From positions 1,027,609-1,091,608 of the forward strand of contig NC_133210.1 in the NCBI RefSeq assembly GCF_958299795.1: 64,000 nucleotides of DNA, written 5' to 3'. This DNA comes from Porites lutea. Its lineage: Eukaryota; Cnidaria; Anthozoa; Scleractinia; Poritidae. This document shows, one piece after another, positions 20,558-47,719 of this stretch (positions are counted from its first letter, which is position 1; each line of letters begins with the position of its first letter). Below the pieces are notes generated by a model. That model made no database searches and was not told the DNA's origin. It worked only from the letters and a program-made list of their open reading frames with translations. The position numbers were made by a program, and so were the translations under genes.

Positions 20558-22596
20558 GAGGAGTTCAGTTCTTGCCGTTTCAGTAGTTCAGCTGTTTTAA
20601 GTAACTGATACACCGCGTTTCAACCTATTTCTTTCAACAGACTGAAGGTTTTTTTTCTTGGCGTGCAGCGGATTATACTGTGCGTGGTAGATGCTGCTTT
20701 TTGCTCGCTGCACGCGCTTCTAAGACTTTTGCAGAATCTCTCCTTTGAGTAACAGTTATTTACAAAGTCAAATCAAATCTAAGGCGTGATTCTGAAGAAA
20801 AATTTCGGTGGGGTTGACCACGTTTCGATCGGTCCTCAAAGTTAAGGCGTGATGTCACTAACAAGAATTTCCCCGCAAATTAATCCTAAAAGCCACTGCA
20901 CAAGTAAAGGAAACGAGTATGTTGCGAAAAAATCACTCCAGCGGAACCTTACGGTTAGAAGTAATACCATTTGCTTCGTGCAGACAGTAGAGTAAACTGG
21001 TTGAATTGATTTTTTTCATACCGCATCTTGTTTTCAATACGAATACAGGCAACCTATCTTCTTTAAATATGAATAGAAGTTTCTATCAATTTGTTGATTT
21101 TTGTAACTTTTTGTTTGCTCAAGAGCTTTTCCAAGCAATTTAAAATTCACGTAATTGGACATATATTGGAGTAGAATTTGGAAAATACAGGAATTATTAA
21201 AAGAAGAGTTGAAAGCTGGGTTCACAAAGCTAAATGAATGAAAAAAAAAAAAAAAAATCAAAAGGGCATCTTGTTTTAAGCAATCAATTGAAACTTGTTT
21301 TTTAGACATAAAAAAGTGCTGATTTAAACTTCAAAAAGTATTATCACATTTATGGTTTGTAGTTTCATAAATTGGATTATCTAGATTTCAGACCCTGATG
21401 ATAAATCATTTAATCTTCTGTTATTATACAAATTTTGTTATTACTTTTTCGCGAGAACTAGTTGTCATGACACTGACCTGCGAAAGGAAAAGTTGAGCAG
21501 ATAAAAAATATGTTCAATATTACATTCTAGCCTCTAAAATGCTGACTCGAAACTCTTCTTTAATCGATCAAAGCAGCTGTTTTAAGTTAAAAAGTTTTTT
21601 TTGCTCAGAGATTGATTTCACTAGAAACAATGGCGATGAAGACGACGTTTTCAATATTAGGAATTTAATCCTATTATCATAGTGGTTTGCCCAGAGCTGC
21701 GTTGAAGAGGGAAATGATAAAAGCTGACAGTTTCTCACTGATATAAATTAATTATTTACTCTGTACAGGAAAAGCTTTCTCCGTCAGGATATAGAATAGA
21801 TGTGTGAAATGCAATTTGGTCAAGCCTTTTCAAACAGTTTGACAGTCAGGATTATGGTGCATGTCGCCTGGATACAAGTGCTAGCATGGCTAGGCTGCTC
21901 GGATATATCTGTTGTGTTGAAGTTTTATCCTTGGTTTAAATTTTATTTTCCTTTGTTTCAAACTCATTAACATACATTATTACCATTACCATTTCTCATT
22001 ACCCTACCCCGAAACAAAGGAAAATAAATTTTAAACCAAGGATAAAATTGAACCACAACATACCCAAGGATTCCAAAGAGCGGACGAACTTTGCCGAAGA
22101 TGTCCGGTGTTTTCCGATAGGTTGTAAATTAGCTGAAGTCTCTCTTACCTATGGCCTTTAACACGCATAACAGTCATAACATATATACATATACATTCCC
22201 GGGTCATCTTAAGTACCTGTTAGGCCATATGCATACTGCAGAGAGCAACAAAATGCTTCCTTGGCAGCCTTGGCGGCTCTTTCTCTCTCAAAAATAAGAG
22301 AAAAACCTTGGCCTGACCTTTGATCGCTATTTTGAATGGGCCCCTATGAATAAAGTTAGTATATGCTTCTCGGAGATTTCCCCACCACAGTCACTCCTTC
22401 CAAGTTGTATGCTCATTTTAAATTTAATATTAATTAACCTATTTTTTTCCAGTCTACTTCTAATTTATTCTGTGTGGCAAACTAATAAAATAAAAATAAA
22501 ATAAAATATGTCCTTATGCAAGTGTATTTCATTAATCAACACGGACTGTGTAATCTACTGACTGTTAGGGAAAAAAAGGAAAAAGAAAATATATGT
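20558..22596. other. Intergenic region between GPCR and tRNA
   Basis: Mostly AT-rich DNA with a poly(A) run at 21241-21257. It holds one clear repeat (palindromic element 21911-22059) and no coding region I can support. Confidence 0.4.
21911..22059. repeat. Palindromic MITE-like element
   Basis: Inverted arms of about 48 bases: GTTGTGTTGAAGTTTTATCC, TTGGTTTAAATTTTATTTTC and CTTTGTTTC on the left, and their near-perfect reverse complement ending AACCACAAC on the right. The spacer is about 50 bases. No coding capacity. Consistent with a miniature inverted-repeat transposable element. Confidence 0.75.
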
Positions 22597-22669
22597 CGCC
22601 CAACGTGGGGCTCGAACCCACGACCCTGAGATTAAGAGTCTCATGCTCTACCGACTGAGCTAGCCGGGC
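22597..22669 (-). tRNA. tRNA-Lys (anticodon CTT)
   Basis: The minus strand starts GCCCGGCTAGCTCAGTCGG and ends GTTCGAGCCCCACGTTGGGC plus a discriminator base, forming a full cloverleaf. The acceptor stem GCCCGGC/GTTGGGC pairs with one G-T. The A box (TAGCTCAGTCGG) and B box (GGTTCGAGCC) are intact. The anticodon stem GAGAC/GTCTC variant encloses a CTCTTAA loop with CTT at positions 34-36. No intron. A functional Pol III gene is likely. Confidence 0.95.
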
Positions 22670-22796
22670 TGACTTAACAAGGCTGGGGATTTTTTAAATA
22701 TAAATATGAAAAGCCTAACAAACACCCTCGCTGCTCATGCGTAATTACCCATAAAGCATCTCGGGAAACATGCGGCCTCCTCCGATCCATCATGTA

Positions 22797-38105
<15,309 letters not shown>

Positions 38106-38500
38106 AGCATTGAAAACAAAAGAGTTATTATATGAGACATCATTTGCAGTGGCTTATGTTATGCCTTGTTTGATGTCCAACACCTGAGCTGATTGGTTGA
38201 CATTAAGTCAAGGAAGAACTATCGTGTGCAATGAAGTGCTTCTTTTGTATTTTCACGCAATCGCTCAGTGACAAACTCTTGAGATTTTTTGTATAGGAAA
38301 CTACATAGGAGAAGACAGGAAACCGGAGGGAGAACTTTCAGTGAGATATTGTAATTCTTTACTGTGCAACACCCCGAATAAGCTCAAATTTTAGTGACTC
38401 TGGTTGGTGTTCACTCCTCTCTAATTACTGTACCAAACATTTTTAGCTTCCTCCTTCCTTTTTAGAGTCATTATAAGCTAGTAATAATGAAAATATACTG

Positions 38501-38506
38501 AATAAA
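38501..38506 (+). terminator. U2SURP poly(A) signal
   Basis: AATAAA about 400 bases after the stop codon, followed by a GT-rich stretch (ATGTCATTGTGGG). The duplicated copy lies at 45673-45678. Confidence 0.55.
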
Positions 38507-38726
38507 AATGTCATTGTGGGAGGACGTTAAGGAGAGAGAACTGACTTTTAGAACAATAGACCTTTTTAGCTTGTGTGTTTTGTTTTCCCGTTTCAGACCA
38601 CGTGATGATACTCTAGAGAATTGTTTCTTGCACATGTCGTGTTATGCAGGTGCATACTAATTACTTGTGCATAATTTATGAAAAGACAAAAGGCAATTTC
38701 CTGGATAAGTGCAGTGTTGCACTTTA

Positions 38727-39143
38727 GGGCCTGTTTACATAGAGGTGGGGGGACCCCAGGTAGGTGAGGTAACCCACCTGTCCATTTAACAAATCGCATC
38801 AATTTTCCATGGTCTGCACTCTTGTAGACCATAGCAATGACATCATAAAATGTACTCAAGAGATAAGAGCGTGGACCATGGAAAATTGTGGTCGATTTTT
38901 TTTTTACAATACCATTTGTTGTTGTTTTTTTTTTTTTTTTACGAGAAACCAAAAACAAAATAACCAGCACTGCGTGACATGTTACGTCATTTCCATGGTT
39001 TATACTCTCATAGACCATAGCTATGGACCAATCAGTGCGCGAAGATTCGCTCAGTTACTGTAAAAATTATCTCTCTGGGTGAGGTGACCTGCTCCATCTT
39101 AGCTCACCTACCTGAGGTCCCCCACCTTTATTTAAACAGGCCC
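38727..39143. mobile_element. TIR element in unit 1 (TTAA-type flanks)
   Basis: Terminal inverted repeats of about 43 bases: GGGCCTGTTTACATAGAGGT...CAGGTAGGTGAGGT at the left, the reverse complement (CTCACCTACCTGAGG...TTTAAACAGGCCC) at the right. Flanked by TTTA and TTAA, suggesting a TTAA target. Its interior holds smaller hairpins (TGGTCTGCAC...TAGACCATAG; TATACTCTCATAGACCATAG) and poly(T). Shared with unit 2, so it predates that duplication. Confidence 0.7.
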
Positions 39144-40001
39144 TTAAGCAGTCTAAAATTAAGTGTTATTTCAAGAAAATGTTATTAAATCCCAGTGGTT
39201 TTAAATCATCTTTACGTATTCATGCAAGACTTTCTTTATTTATCACAAGTGTAGCTGTTGTTTTGAAACTCCAAAGCAATGGCTACTTTTGTTAATTACA
39301 GTTGTTAAAGTGTTATTAAATTTACCCCAGATCACTACTTGTGGACTTCCGCAGATAAAAAAACAGTTACCACTTCCTGGTCCAGACATCTAATCCCTGT
39401 TGTTATTCAAAACATTCATCCATATTTTACAGATTTTCCGCACACTTTAAAGGACAACACAGCCCTATGTTTCAATGCGCTTGTAATGAAACAAGTAGCG
39501 AAAAACTTCTACCTTTTTGTTCACTATTCTATATTTCATCGCTAAGAGCTAGATCATTATGAATTATTGTGACGTCGACAAGAACTGGAGCTAAATTTAC
39601 CAGTTAAGGACGATTTCGTAAAAGTGATAAAATTGGTCTTTTATTCTAGTTGGAGCAACTTCTCTTTAAGTGGGTATTCTTCTTCTATTTTATGGTACCC
39701 ATTCTATAGTAAAAGCCACATAAAAATGTTTTAAAAAATGAAGCCTCTCTTTTTTGATCGAATTTACTCGTAAAGGTTTCGTTCCATCTAACTAACCCTA
39801 AGTACTGCACTGACAAAAAGAGTGGTGTTTCGTTTGAATTATGAGGCATTATGTTCACAATGAAGTTAGATGTGAATTATGATAGCGTGACTTAAAAATT
39901 AGTCTACTTTGAGTCACTAAACGTATAGTCTAAACTGGTTCAGCGGTGAATACTTCCAAAAAAAATTTAAAGGACTAGCACACGAAACTTCTCTTAAAAA
40001 G

Positions 40002-40549
40002 TTACAAAATACTGCAAGAACTGCTTGAAGAGGTAGCGCGTGGCCTGGGCGGAGGTAGTGCTCTACGCGGAGTGGGTGCTCTTCCCGGCAGCCCTCGCGC
40101 CATCCTTTGCAGTCGATCTTGGAAGGATCTGATGGGTGTAAGGTAGTTGTTTTCCATCCATGATCTCTGAAAGAACATTATTTTGCCAACTCTCTTCCTT
40201 TCTCCTCCAATGACGATGTTATCTGCAACTGCCAGCATGTGCGACACTGCACTCAGCTCATAGAATTGGTTATTACGTCCCCCACAGTCTTCATTCGGAA
40301 AAACACCTTGCCTATCAGCTCATCTGGGCTGAGGAGTATTACGAGTGCTAACAGAGCGTCGGTTTCTTGATCGCTCAGCAAATAGTAACTCTGGTAGTTC
40401 CTTAACCTGCTCAAAGCAGGATCGTCTAGCTGAATAACCGTGGCCACACAGTTGAGGTAGTACATCAATTTGGCTTTTGGATTCTGGGGTACCGAAACGC
40501 TTACTGAAGTATCTCTGATTCGAACTCTTTCTCCGACGAATGCTGCCAT
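40002..40549 (-). pseudogene. CaaX-box orphan gene, unit 1 copy (frameshifted)
   Basis: Same gene as the intact copy in unit 2. The ATG at 40549-40547 starts MAAFVGERVRIRDTSVSVSV. Against unit 2, one G is missing in a G run near 40299 (CATTCGGAAAAA versus CATTCGGGAAAAA), which shifts the frame after about 90 codons; the rest of the coding sequence continues in another frame to the CSIL terminus and stop at 40002. The 5' splice acceptor is intact (TCTTTTTTTCAG|ACTGTAG). Either a young pseudogene or a sequencing error in a homopolymer. Confidence 0.65.
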
Positions 40550-40579
40550 TTTCCGATGCGATTTGATCAACTACAGTCT

Positions 40580-43500
40580 GAAAAAAAGAGATATTTGTTG
40601 TTCAGTTTTAGACAAAAAACTGAAATCGAAATTTTGTTATTTGTAAATGATGTTTGTCAAGGAAATATAATCGTCAGGGTGAGTGAATTGACAACCTGTA
40701 TCGGAGTCGCCTTCAGATTCAAACGGGAAGTTGTGCATCGTCAATTGACACCCGCAACCCACGACCATTAGTCAAACTAAAGTTGATGGTATGAACAGAG
40801 GCGTAACGTGAGACTTTAAATTGAAGGTGCACGCGCACGCGGGGAAGAAGAGTTGTTACGCCGAAGGCGTCTGCAGGGGGCATGCTCCCCCAGAACGGTT
40901 TTAAATCTAGGGTCTCGGAAATGCCATTACCAGCGTTTTCCACAGGATTTTCAGCACATTAGAGTGATTTTACTTAACCCGTGAAACAGGCAGTAGAATA
41001 CTACGCGCTAAGCACCAGTTCCATTTTCTTTTTTTGTCTACTTGTAGCTGTTTTGCAATAGACAGAAGTCATCTGTTTCACGGTTAAAGCAAATCACTCT
41101 AATACGTAGGAAAATGCATTGGTTAGTTGTTTATTTTACTCGTCTCTAGTCTATGTTCGTACGGGGGCGTATGTGCGTATATGGACGCTACGCTCCTGAA
41201 CTCTGTTCTTTTTTTATTTTCTTGGTTTTGATTAATTCCGAGAGTTAGCCGTGATTTCATTGACTGTGACGAATTTAAATGGCAGCGCCTTTTACTAGAT
41301 CTCTTTAATAGGTTTGTGCAGGAGCCCATCATGGGCTCCTGGTTTGTGCGAACTGCTATGACAAAACAATACAGGCAGTACAGGTGCAGTCAACGATGAT
41401 GTTCCATTGAGATAAAGACAATTTAAGTCTCTCGTTTTTTTTTGTTTTTTTTTCGCGTATTTCACACGCGAGGTGGACACCGTCTGTTATGCCAACTCTA
41501 CGATAAACCTTGCCCAGTCCCTAGGCCTCATTATTTCGGGCGGCCAAAGCGTTCGAATGCGTCCCCGAAGTGAATTGACTGAGAGGAATTGGGAAAACGC
41601 CGTACAGGGAACCGAGCCTGAGAAAACAGCTGATAATACGCAACGGCACAGCTGGATTCCCGGCGAAAATACGTCTGAGGAACGACTGCAGATATCGGTC
41701 CAGGGCCGGGTTGCAGTTCAGTTTTTAAGGCTGACCGAAACCGGAAACCGTGCATGAAAAGCCTCTGGCACCCAGGGTAGGTTGTTCAAAGCAGGGTTAA
41801 ATTACCCAGGGTTAGTGCGAAATTTGATTTTAGATATGAAAGCTTGAGAAGCAGATTCAGTTTTATTCTTTTTGCCTACAATTTGATGATTGGTTGCTCT
41901 AAAAAAAAGAGAGAAAATTATCCGGGAAAATGCTTTTGGCAAAAGAAAAAGAAACCCGAGTTAAAATTTAACCCTGGGTTAGCGCTACTGAATCGGCCTT
42001 CGAACAACTGGGCCCAGAATGATAAACTTTAATGCCATAGATTGCTCTTGTAAACGCATCATTTCTGCATAAATTTCATCACGAGATTCAGTCATTGTAA
42101 TTGATTGTATTTTTACGTCACCGTGTTTACTGCTTGACTGAAGATCGCATCAGTCTGCCCTTCAAATCTTGATTTATTAATAATCACATTATTAATCAAT
42201 CGATCGATAGATCGATCAACAGATAATTTAGTCAAAATTATTCAGTCAACTACGAATTTGTATCGGCGGGCTTACTTATATATCGGGGGAGAGATGGAAA
42301 TCATAGGAATCATTGAAATGAATTAAAGGAAGGAGCTCTTTCCTATCTGTTCGCAAAACCTTCCTAGGAAATGTATTTAAAGTATAATCTGTCACCGACG
42401 ATTCGCGAGCCAATGGCGGAATGAATCCTCTGGTAGCCTCATAAAAGAAACAAAACACTTACTCAACCTTGAGAAAATTCGGTTTTAGCGTATTGATTAG
42501 TACATCTGTTGCATTTTTATTTAACAGCTTCAATTCCTAGGCTGTGGGAAACATGATCAGGACGGTCAATATAGCTAATTTGCGCAACAGTGACGGTCTA
42601 GGTAGCTTATGGTTGCACGACTCCAAGGCACAGGCGGGGACCACATCCCAGTCTGAAAAATCCGGAAATCAAATACACTGGCTTCAATAAACAACACCAA
42701 AAATCCAACCAGTGAGGATAAAAAGATAACTGCAGAGCCCTAAGTAGCTTTGATCGGAACAGCGTTTATGTGACAAATGTTCCGCGTTTTCACTCCCTAC
42801 AGTGCGTTTTCCTTCGGCTGATGCCCCGGCAATAACCCGTTTGGGCACTGTGAGCTGAATGAAGGCTTATTTATCAACCTTAGAGAAAAGTTCATTGACA
42901 ACTTCGCGATTCGAGGATATTTCCACTTCCGGAGACCCTGACGGGAAAATGCAAGATGCTCTGATCGCCAATAATTCGAGAATCAGCTGAATTTTGCAGA
43001 CCCTATTTCCCGCACGGTTTCAAGACATTTCAGCAGCTAAATTTACATCATTAATTACATAAACGTTCAGTTAAGGACTGAGAGCTAATTACACTCTCAT
43101 CAGTAAGAAATTAAAGTCTTCATACCGTCAAGAACGCGTGAAGATGTCAGTGAAGGAAAATCTTAGACGCTCTTTAACAGAGTGAACCAGCAATATACTA
43201 AACACGGAAGTATTAGCGGAAGTGATCAGCAAAGTGAAAGAGTAACTAGAAAACCTCAGGTCGAGGTTAGAGTTCTTTAGGCTCTGACCAGCTAAGAGAA
43301 ACACCCCCCTCGATTTGTACAATTTTTCAGATGCCATACGAAAGCCCAATTTTAAGAAGTTATCTTCCGTTGAATTATATTTTTGCTGGCCTTGCTGTTT
43401 CAAAGCTTTCTCAATTTTCTTCAGCTCTACAAAAATAATTGAGCCAACTCAGGAACGTAACCTCGTCTCCGGGACCTCGTTTGCCGTGCCTTTTGCTGAC

Positions 43501-43668
43501 GATAGCTTGTAGTATTGACGTTATTTTATAGGATATCGAAAACGTCTTCTACATTTAGCCAACGCCAGCTGGTTCAACCTCGTCCCCACGAAATGTAAGG
43601 GGGCTGGGAAAAGATCGGGTGAAACTAGATTGGACATCTTATGAGGCCTACATAACCCATTATTCTCT
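40580..43668. other. Repeat-rich rest of unit 1, no gene supported
   Basis: Upstream side of the CaaX gene. Contains decayed repeats shared with units 2 and 3 (for example the GAGCCTGAGAAAACAGC...GACGTCTGAG-like patch near 41608-41680, related to a repeat in units 3 and 4) and AT-rich palindromic ATCGATCGAT near 42200. Open frames here are short and broken differently in each unit. Confidence 0.4.
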
Positions 43669-43857
43669 TAAATCAAATCAAATCAAATCAACTTTATTGG
43701 TACATCCAATTAAAATGGGTTTTCACATACCAATTACAATAAAATCTAATATGAACAATAGAAATTCAATATAAACATTTGAAAGTGAAAAAAACATTAC
43801 CATACTATTAAAAAAAATATAAAATATGCATAATTACACCATAATTCCAGTATCATT
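43669..43857 (-). mobile_element. LINE-like 3' end insertion, unit 1 only
   Basis: On the minus strand the sequence ends in ACCAATAAAGTTGATTTGAT with a (GATTT)n tail, the structure of a 5'-truncated non-LTR retroelement (poly(A)-like signal plus short-motif tail). Unit 2 has the uninterrupted site (ATTCTCTAAACGTAATG, near 50274-50290). It sits beside a fold-back palindrome at its 5' end. Confidence 0.6.
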
Positions 43858-44248
43858 AACGTAATGATACTGGAATATTGTTGAAAGAGACCAGGGAAAA
43901 GACAGAAATGTAGAACGCCAGTTATGAGAGAACATATACCAGAGAGTTGAACACTGATCTGCAGTGATTAGGGTTGAGAACTGGTCTGAAAATGGTTGGC
44001 TTTTAAATATTATAATGGTGATACGGCATAAGAACATGTATATTTCAAAAACTACTGGATTTGGCAGCTAGTCCTCGACGGTGTAGGTTTATATGAAGCA
44101 AATGACTCGGGTTGACAAAGCATCACAGTTCTGTTTGATTCCTGTTTATGTTCTTCCGTGTAATTTTATTAAACGAAACAATCTGGCTTAAGCTCGGCCT
44201 GTATAGCAGGCGCTTCATGAGCCAAGCGAGCGAAACGAGTGCGAAGCA

Positions 44249-44298
44249 CGAGACGAGGGGAGGAGAAAAATAACTATTTTTCTTCTCCCTTCGTCTCG
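44249..44298. repeat. Junction hairpin, units 1/2
   Basis: Inverted arms CGAGACGAGGGGAGGAGAAA with AATA, a 2-base loop, and the reverse complement ending TCGTCTCG, with about two mismatches. Occurs once at the start of each of units 2-4. Confidence 0.8.
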
Positions 44299-44577
44299 CG
44301 GGAGGGGCGAGGAGAAACGATATTGTTAGGTGCTTTATGCTAGAGAAACCGGGTCAAACTCCCGCCCGTGTGTGCGGGCTTCCGAGGCTCGTGTACTTAT
44401 ACTGTGTAACTGCGAATATCGGACGCTTGATTATTTGATAACTTTTTTTGTTAGTTATGAAATAAAGTGTTGTTGTATAAAAAAAAAATTTAAAAAAACT
44501 TTTTTTGTTAATGAAAAAGTTTTACATGTATAACTATATGAAATCGGTAAACATTTCCTTGACGTATCCCTTGTTAG

Positions 44578-45277
44578 GGAAAGAAGGAAGAGAAAAGAAG
44601 AAGGAAAGCAGTACCCACACTTTCTCACCCACGGATTCCAAGCGGAAGAAGTCACGCAGTCGTTCCAAATCACCTTCCTCCAAAAAACGTAGTCGCCGTT
44701 CTCGGTCGGAAAGCCGCTCGAATTCACGGTCACCCTCACGGAGTAGATCAAGGTCGCCATTGGCGACGTCACTTACGGTATTCTGGCTTAAAATTGTTTC
44801 TCTTGTCTTCTTGTGCTTTTTGAAAACTTGTTAGCCTAACAGTTTTTTAAAGTATATTTTTGTTGTTTGTAACGTTTGATATACTACTTGGGAGACACCT
44901 TTTTTTTTTGCACGAAGCTGTAAGGATACATAATTGGCTTTATTCACAAAATAAAGTAGACAAACGCGACACAACCCCCTCATTTTGATTAAAATTTATT
45001 AATAACATTCTGTTTCTTTCCACAGTCCCTTAAGCATTACGATTCACGTACACCTTCACCTTCGAGTTCAAGACGATCACGATCCCGAAGTCGAAGCTCA
45101 TCCCGTGGGCGCGGAAGATCCCGATCCCGAAGCAGGTCGCCAGGTACCAAACAGAGACGGAAACGATCTAGGTCACGGAGTGGGACGCCCGTGAAGAAAA
45201 GTTCGTCCCGAAAAAAACGGTCAAGATCCCGATCAAAATCACCTTCGAAGAAAAAGAGCAAAAAGAAGAAAAAGTGA
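44578..45277 (+). pseudogene. Duplicated U2SURP exons 23' and 24' (unit 2)
   Basis: Exon 23' (about 44578-44777) keeps the RS-coding frame and the donor ACG|GTATTC but has lost about 30 bases around the original acceptor; the remaining TTGTTAG would give a start two bases out of phase with exon 22. Exon 24' (45026-45277) is intact, with acceptor TTTCTTTCCACAG, full reading frame, stop and downstream AATAAA (45673-45678). Probably a non-functional partial gene copy, though exon 24' could in principle be an alternative last exon. Confidence 0.75.
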
Positions 45278-45899
45278 AGCAATGAAAACAAAAGAGTTTT
45301 ATATGAGACATCATTTGCAGTGGCTTATGTTATGCTTTGTTTGATGTCCAACACTTGAGCTGATTGGTTGACATTAAGTCAAGGAAGAACTATCGTGTGC
45401 AATGAAGTGCTTCTTTTGTATTTCACGCAATCGTCACAGTGACAAACTCTTGAGATTTTTTGTATAGGAAACTACATAGGAGAAGACAGGAAACCGGAGG
45501 GAGAACTTTCAGTGAGATATTGTAATTCTTTACTGTGCAACACCCCGAATAAGCTCAAATTTTAGTGACTCTGGTTGGTGTTTACTTCTCTCTAATTACT
45601 GTACCAAACATTTTTAGCTTCCTCCCTCCTTTTTAGAGTCATAAACTAGTAATAATAATGAAAATATACTGAATAAAAATGTCATTGTGGGAGGACGTTA
45701 CTAGGAGAGAGAACTGACTTTTAGAACAATAGACCATTTTAGCTTGTGTGTTTTGTTTTCCCGTTTCAGACCACGTGATGATACTCTTGGGAATTGTTTC
45801 TTGCATATGTCGTGTTATGCAGGTGAATACTAATTACTTGTGCATAATTTATGAAAAGACAAAAGGCAATTTCCTGGATAAGTGCAGTGTTGCACTTTA

Positions 45900-46293
45900 G
45901 GGCCTGTTTACATTGAGGTGCGGGACCCAGGTAGGTGAGGTAACCCGCCTGTCCAATTAACAAATAGCATCAATTTGCCTTGGTTTACCGTGACTCTTAT
46001 AGACCATAGAAATGACATCACAAAATGTTAAGACCGTAAAGCATGGAAAATTGTGGTCGATTTGTTTTTTACAATAACATTTGTTTCTTTTTTTTTACGA
46101 AAAAATAAAACAACCGGCACAGCGTGACATGTTACGTCATTTCCATGGTTTATACTCTCATAAACCATAGCTATGGACCAATCAGCGCGCGAAGATTCGC
46201 TCAGTTATTGTAAAAATTATCTCTCTTGGTGGGGTGATCCGCTACACGTTACCTCACCTACCTGAGGTCCCCCACCTTTATGTAAACAGGCCC
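45900..46293. mobile_element. TIR element in unit 2
   Basis: The same element as in unit 1: GGGCCTGTTTACATTGAGGT at the left and TATGTAAACAGGCCC at the right, flanked by TTTA and TTAA. Co-duplicated with the unit. Confidence 0.65.
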
Positions 46294-47100
46294 TTAAACA
46301 GTCTAAAATTAAGTGTTATTTCAAGAAAATGTAATTAAATCCCAGTGGTTTTAAATCATCTTTACGTATTCATGCAAGACTTTAACAATGGCTACAATGG
46401 CTACTTTTGTTAATTACAGTTGTTAAAGTGTCATTAAATTTTTCCCGGATCACTACTTGTGGACTTCCGCAGATAAAAAAACACTTCCTGGTCCTGACAT
46501 CTAATCCCTGTTGTTATTCAAAACATTCATCCATATTTTACAGATTTACCGCACACTTAAAAGGACAACACAGCCCTATGTTTCAATGCGCTTGTAATGA
46601 AACAAATAGCAAGAAACTTCTACCTTTTTCTTCGTTATTCTATATTTCATCGCTAAGAGCTAGATCATTATGAATTATTGTGACGTCGACAAGAACTCAA
46701 GCTAAATTTACCAGTTAAGGACGATTTCGTAAAAGTGATAAAATTGGTCTAGAGCAATTTCTCTTTAAGTGGGTATTCTTCTTCTATTTTATGGTACCCA
46801 TTCTATAGTAAAAGCCATATAAAAATGTTTTAAAAAATGAAGCTTCTCTTTTTTGATCGAATTTACCCGTAAAGGTTTCGTTCCATCTAGCTAACCCTAA
46901 GTACTGCACTGACAAAAAGAGTGGTGTTTCGTTTGAATTATGAGGCATTATGTTCACAACGGAGTTAGATGTGAATTATGATAGCGTGACTTAAAAATTA
47001 GTCTACTTTGAGTCACTAAACGTACAGTCTAAACTAGTTCAGCGGTGAATACTTCCAAAAACAATTTAAAGGGCTAGCACACGAAACTTCTCTTAAAAAG

Positions 47101-47661
47101 TTACAAAATACTGCAAGAACTGCTTGAAGTGGTTATCGTAGAGGTAGCGCGTGGCCTGGACGGAGGTGGAGCTCTACGCGGAGTGGGTGCTCTTCCCGGC
47201 AGCCCTCGCGCCATCCTTTGCAGTCGATCTTGGAAGGATCTGATCGGTGTAAGGTAGTTGTTTTCCATCCATGCTCTCTGAAAGAACATTATTTTGCCAA
47301 CTCTCTTCCTTTCTCCCCCAATGACGATGTTATCTGCAACTGCCAGCATATGCGACACTGCACTCAGCTCATAGAATTGGTTATTACGTCCCCCACAGTC
47401 TTCATTCGGGAAAAACACCTTGCCTATCAGCTCATCTGGGCTGAGGAGAATTACGAGTGCCAACAGAGCGTCGGTTTCTTCCTCGCTCAGCGAATAGTAA
47501 CTCTGGTAGTTTTTTAACCTGCTCAAAGCAGGATCGTCTAGCTGAATAACCGTGGCCACACAGTTGAGGTAGTACATCAATTTGGCTTTTGGATTCTGTG
47601 GTACCGAAACGCTTACTGAAGTATCTCTGATGCGAACTCTTTCTCCGACGAATGCTGCCAT
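47101..47661 (-). CDS. CaaX-box orphan protein, unit 2 copy (intact, 186 aa)
   Basis: Start at the ATG of AAAAATGGCAGC (47661): it has a good Kozak context and an in-frame TAG lies just upstream. A strong acceptor (CTATTTTTCAG|ACTGTAG) precedes it, so the 5' UTR is spliced. Seen: MAAFVGERVRIRDTSVSVSV, a predicted helical core (LMYYLNCVATVIQLDD; TDALLALVILLSPDELIGKV), a Cys-Gly-Gly turn (NEDCGGRNNQF), a second core (VGKIMFFQRAWMENNYLTP), then a basic Pro/Arg-rich tail (RMARGLPGRAPTPRRAPPPS) and the terminus SSSSCSIL. CSIL is a CaaX box; the final Leu favours geranylgeranylation. Inference: a cytosolic, membrane-anchored protein with a Ras/Rho-like tail but no GTP-binding motifs. I do not recognise the family. 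Confidence 0.75.
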   Translation of the reverse strand: MAAFVGERVRIRDTSVSVSVPQNPKAKLMYYLNCVATVIQLDDPALSRLKNYQSYYSLSEEETDALLALVILLSPDELIGKVFFPNEDCGGRNNQFYELSAVSHMLAVADNIVIGGERKRVGKIMFFQRAWMENNYLTPIRSFQDRLQRMARGLPGRAPTPRRAPPPSRPRATSTITTSSSSCSIL

Positions 47662-47719
47662 TTTTCGACGCGATTTGATCAACTACAGTCTGAAAAATAG
47701 AGATAATTTGTTGTTCAGT

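Noticed and set aside
41473-41757. 94-codon plus-strand frame in unit 1
   Set aside because: It covers a repeat patch related to one in units 3 and 4 and is not conserved as a frame in unit 2.
42276-42458. Minus-strand frame of 60 codons in unit 1 with counterparts in units 2 and 3
   Set aside because: Each unit breaks the frame differently with indels not divisible by three, so it does not behave as coding sequence.
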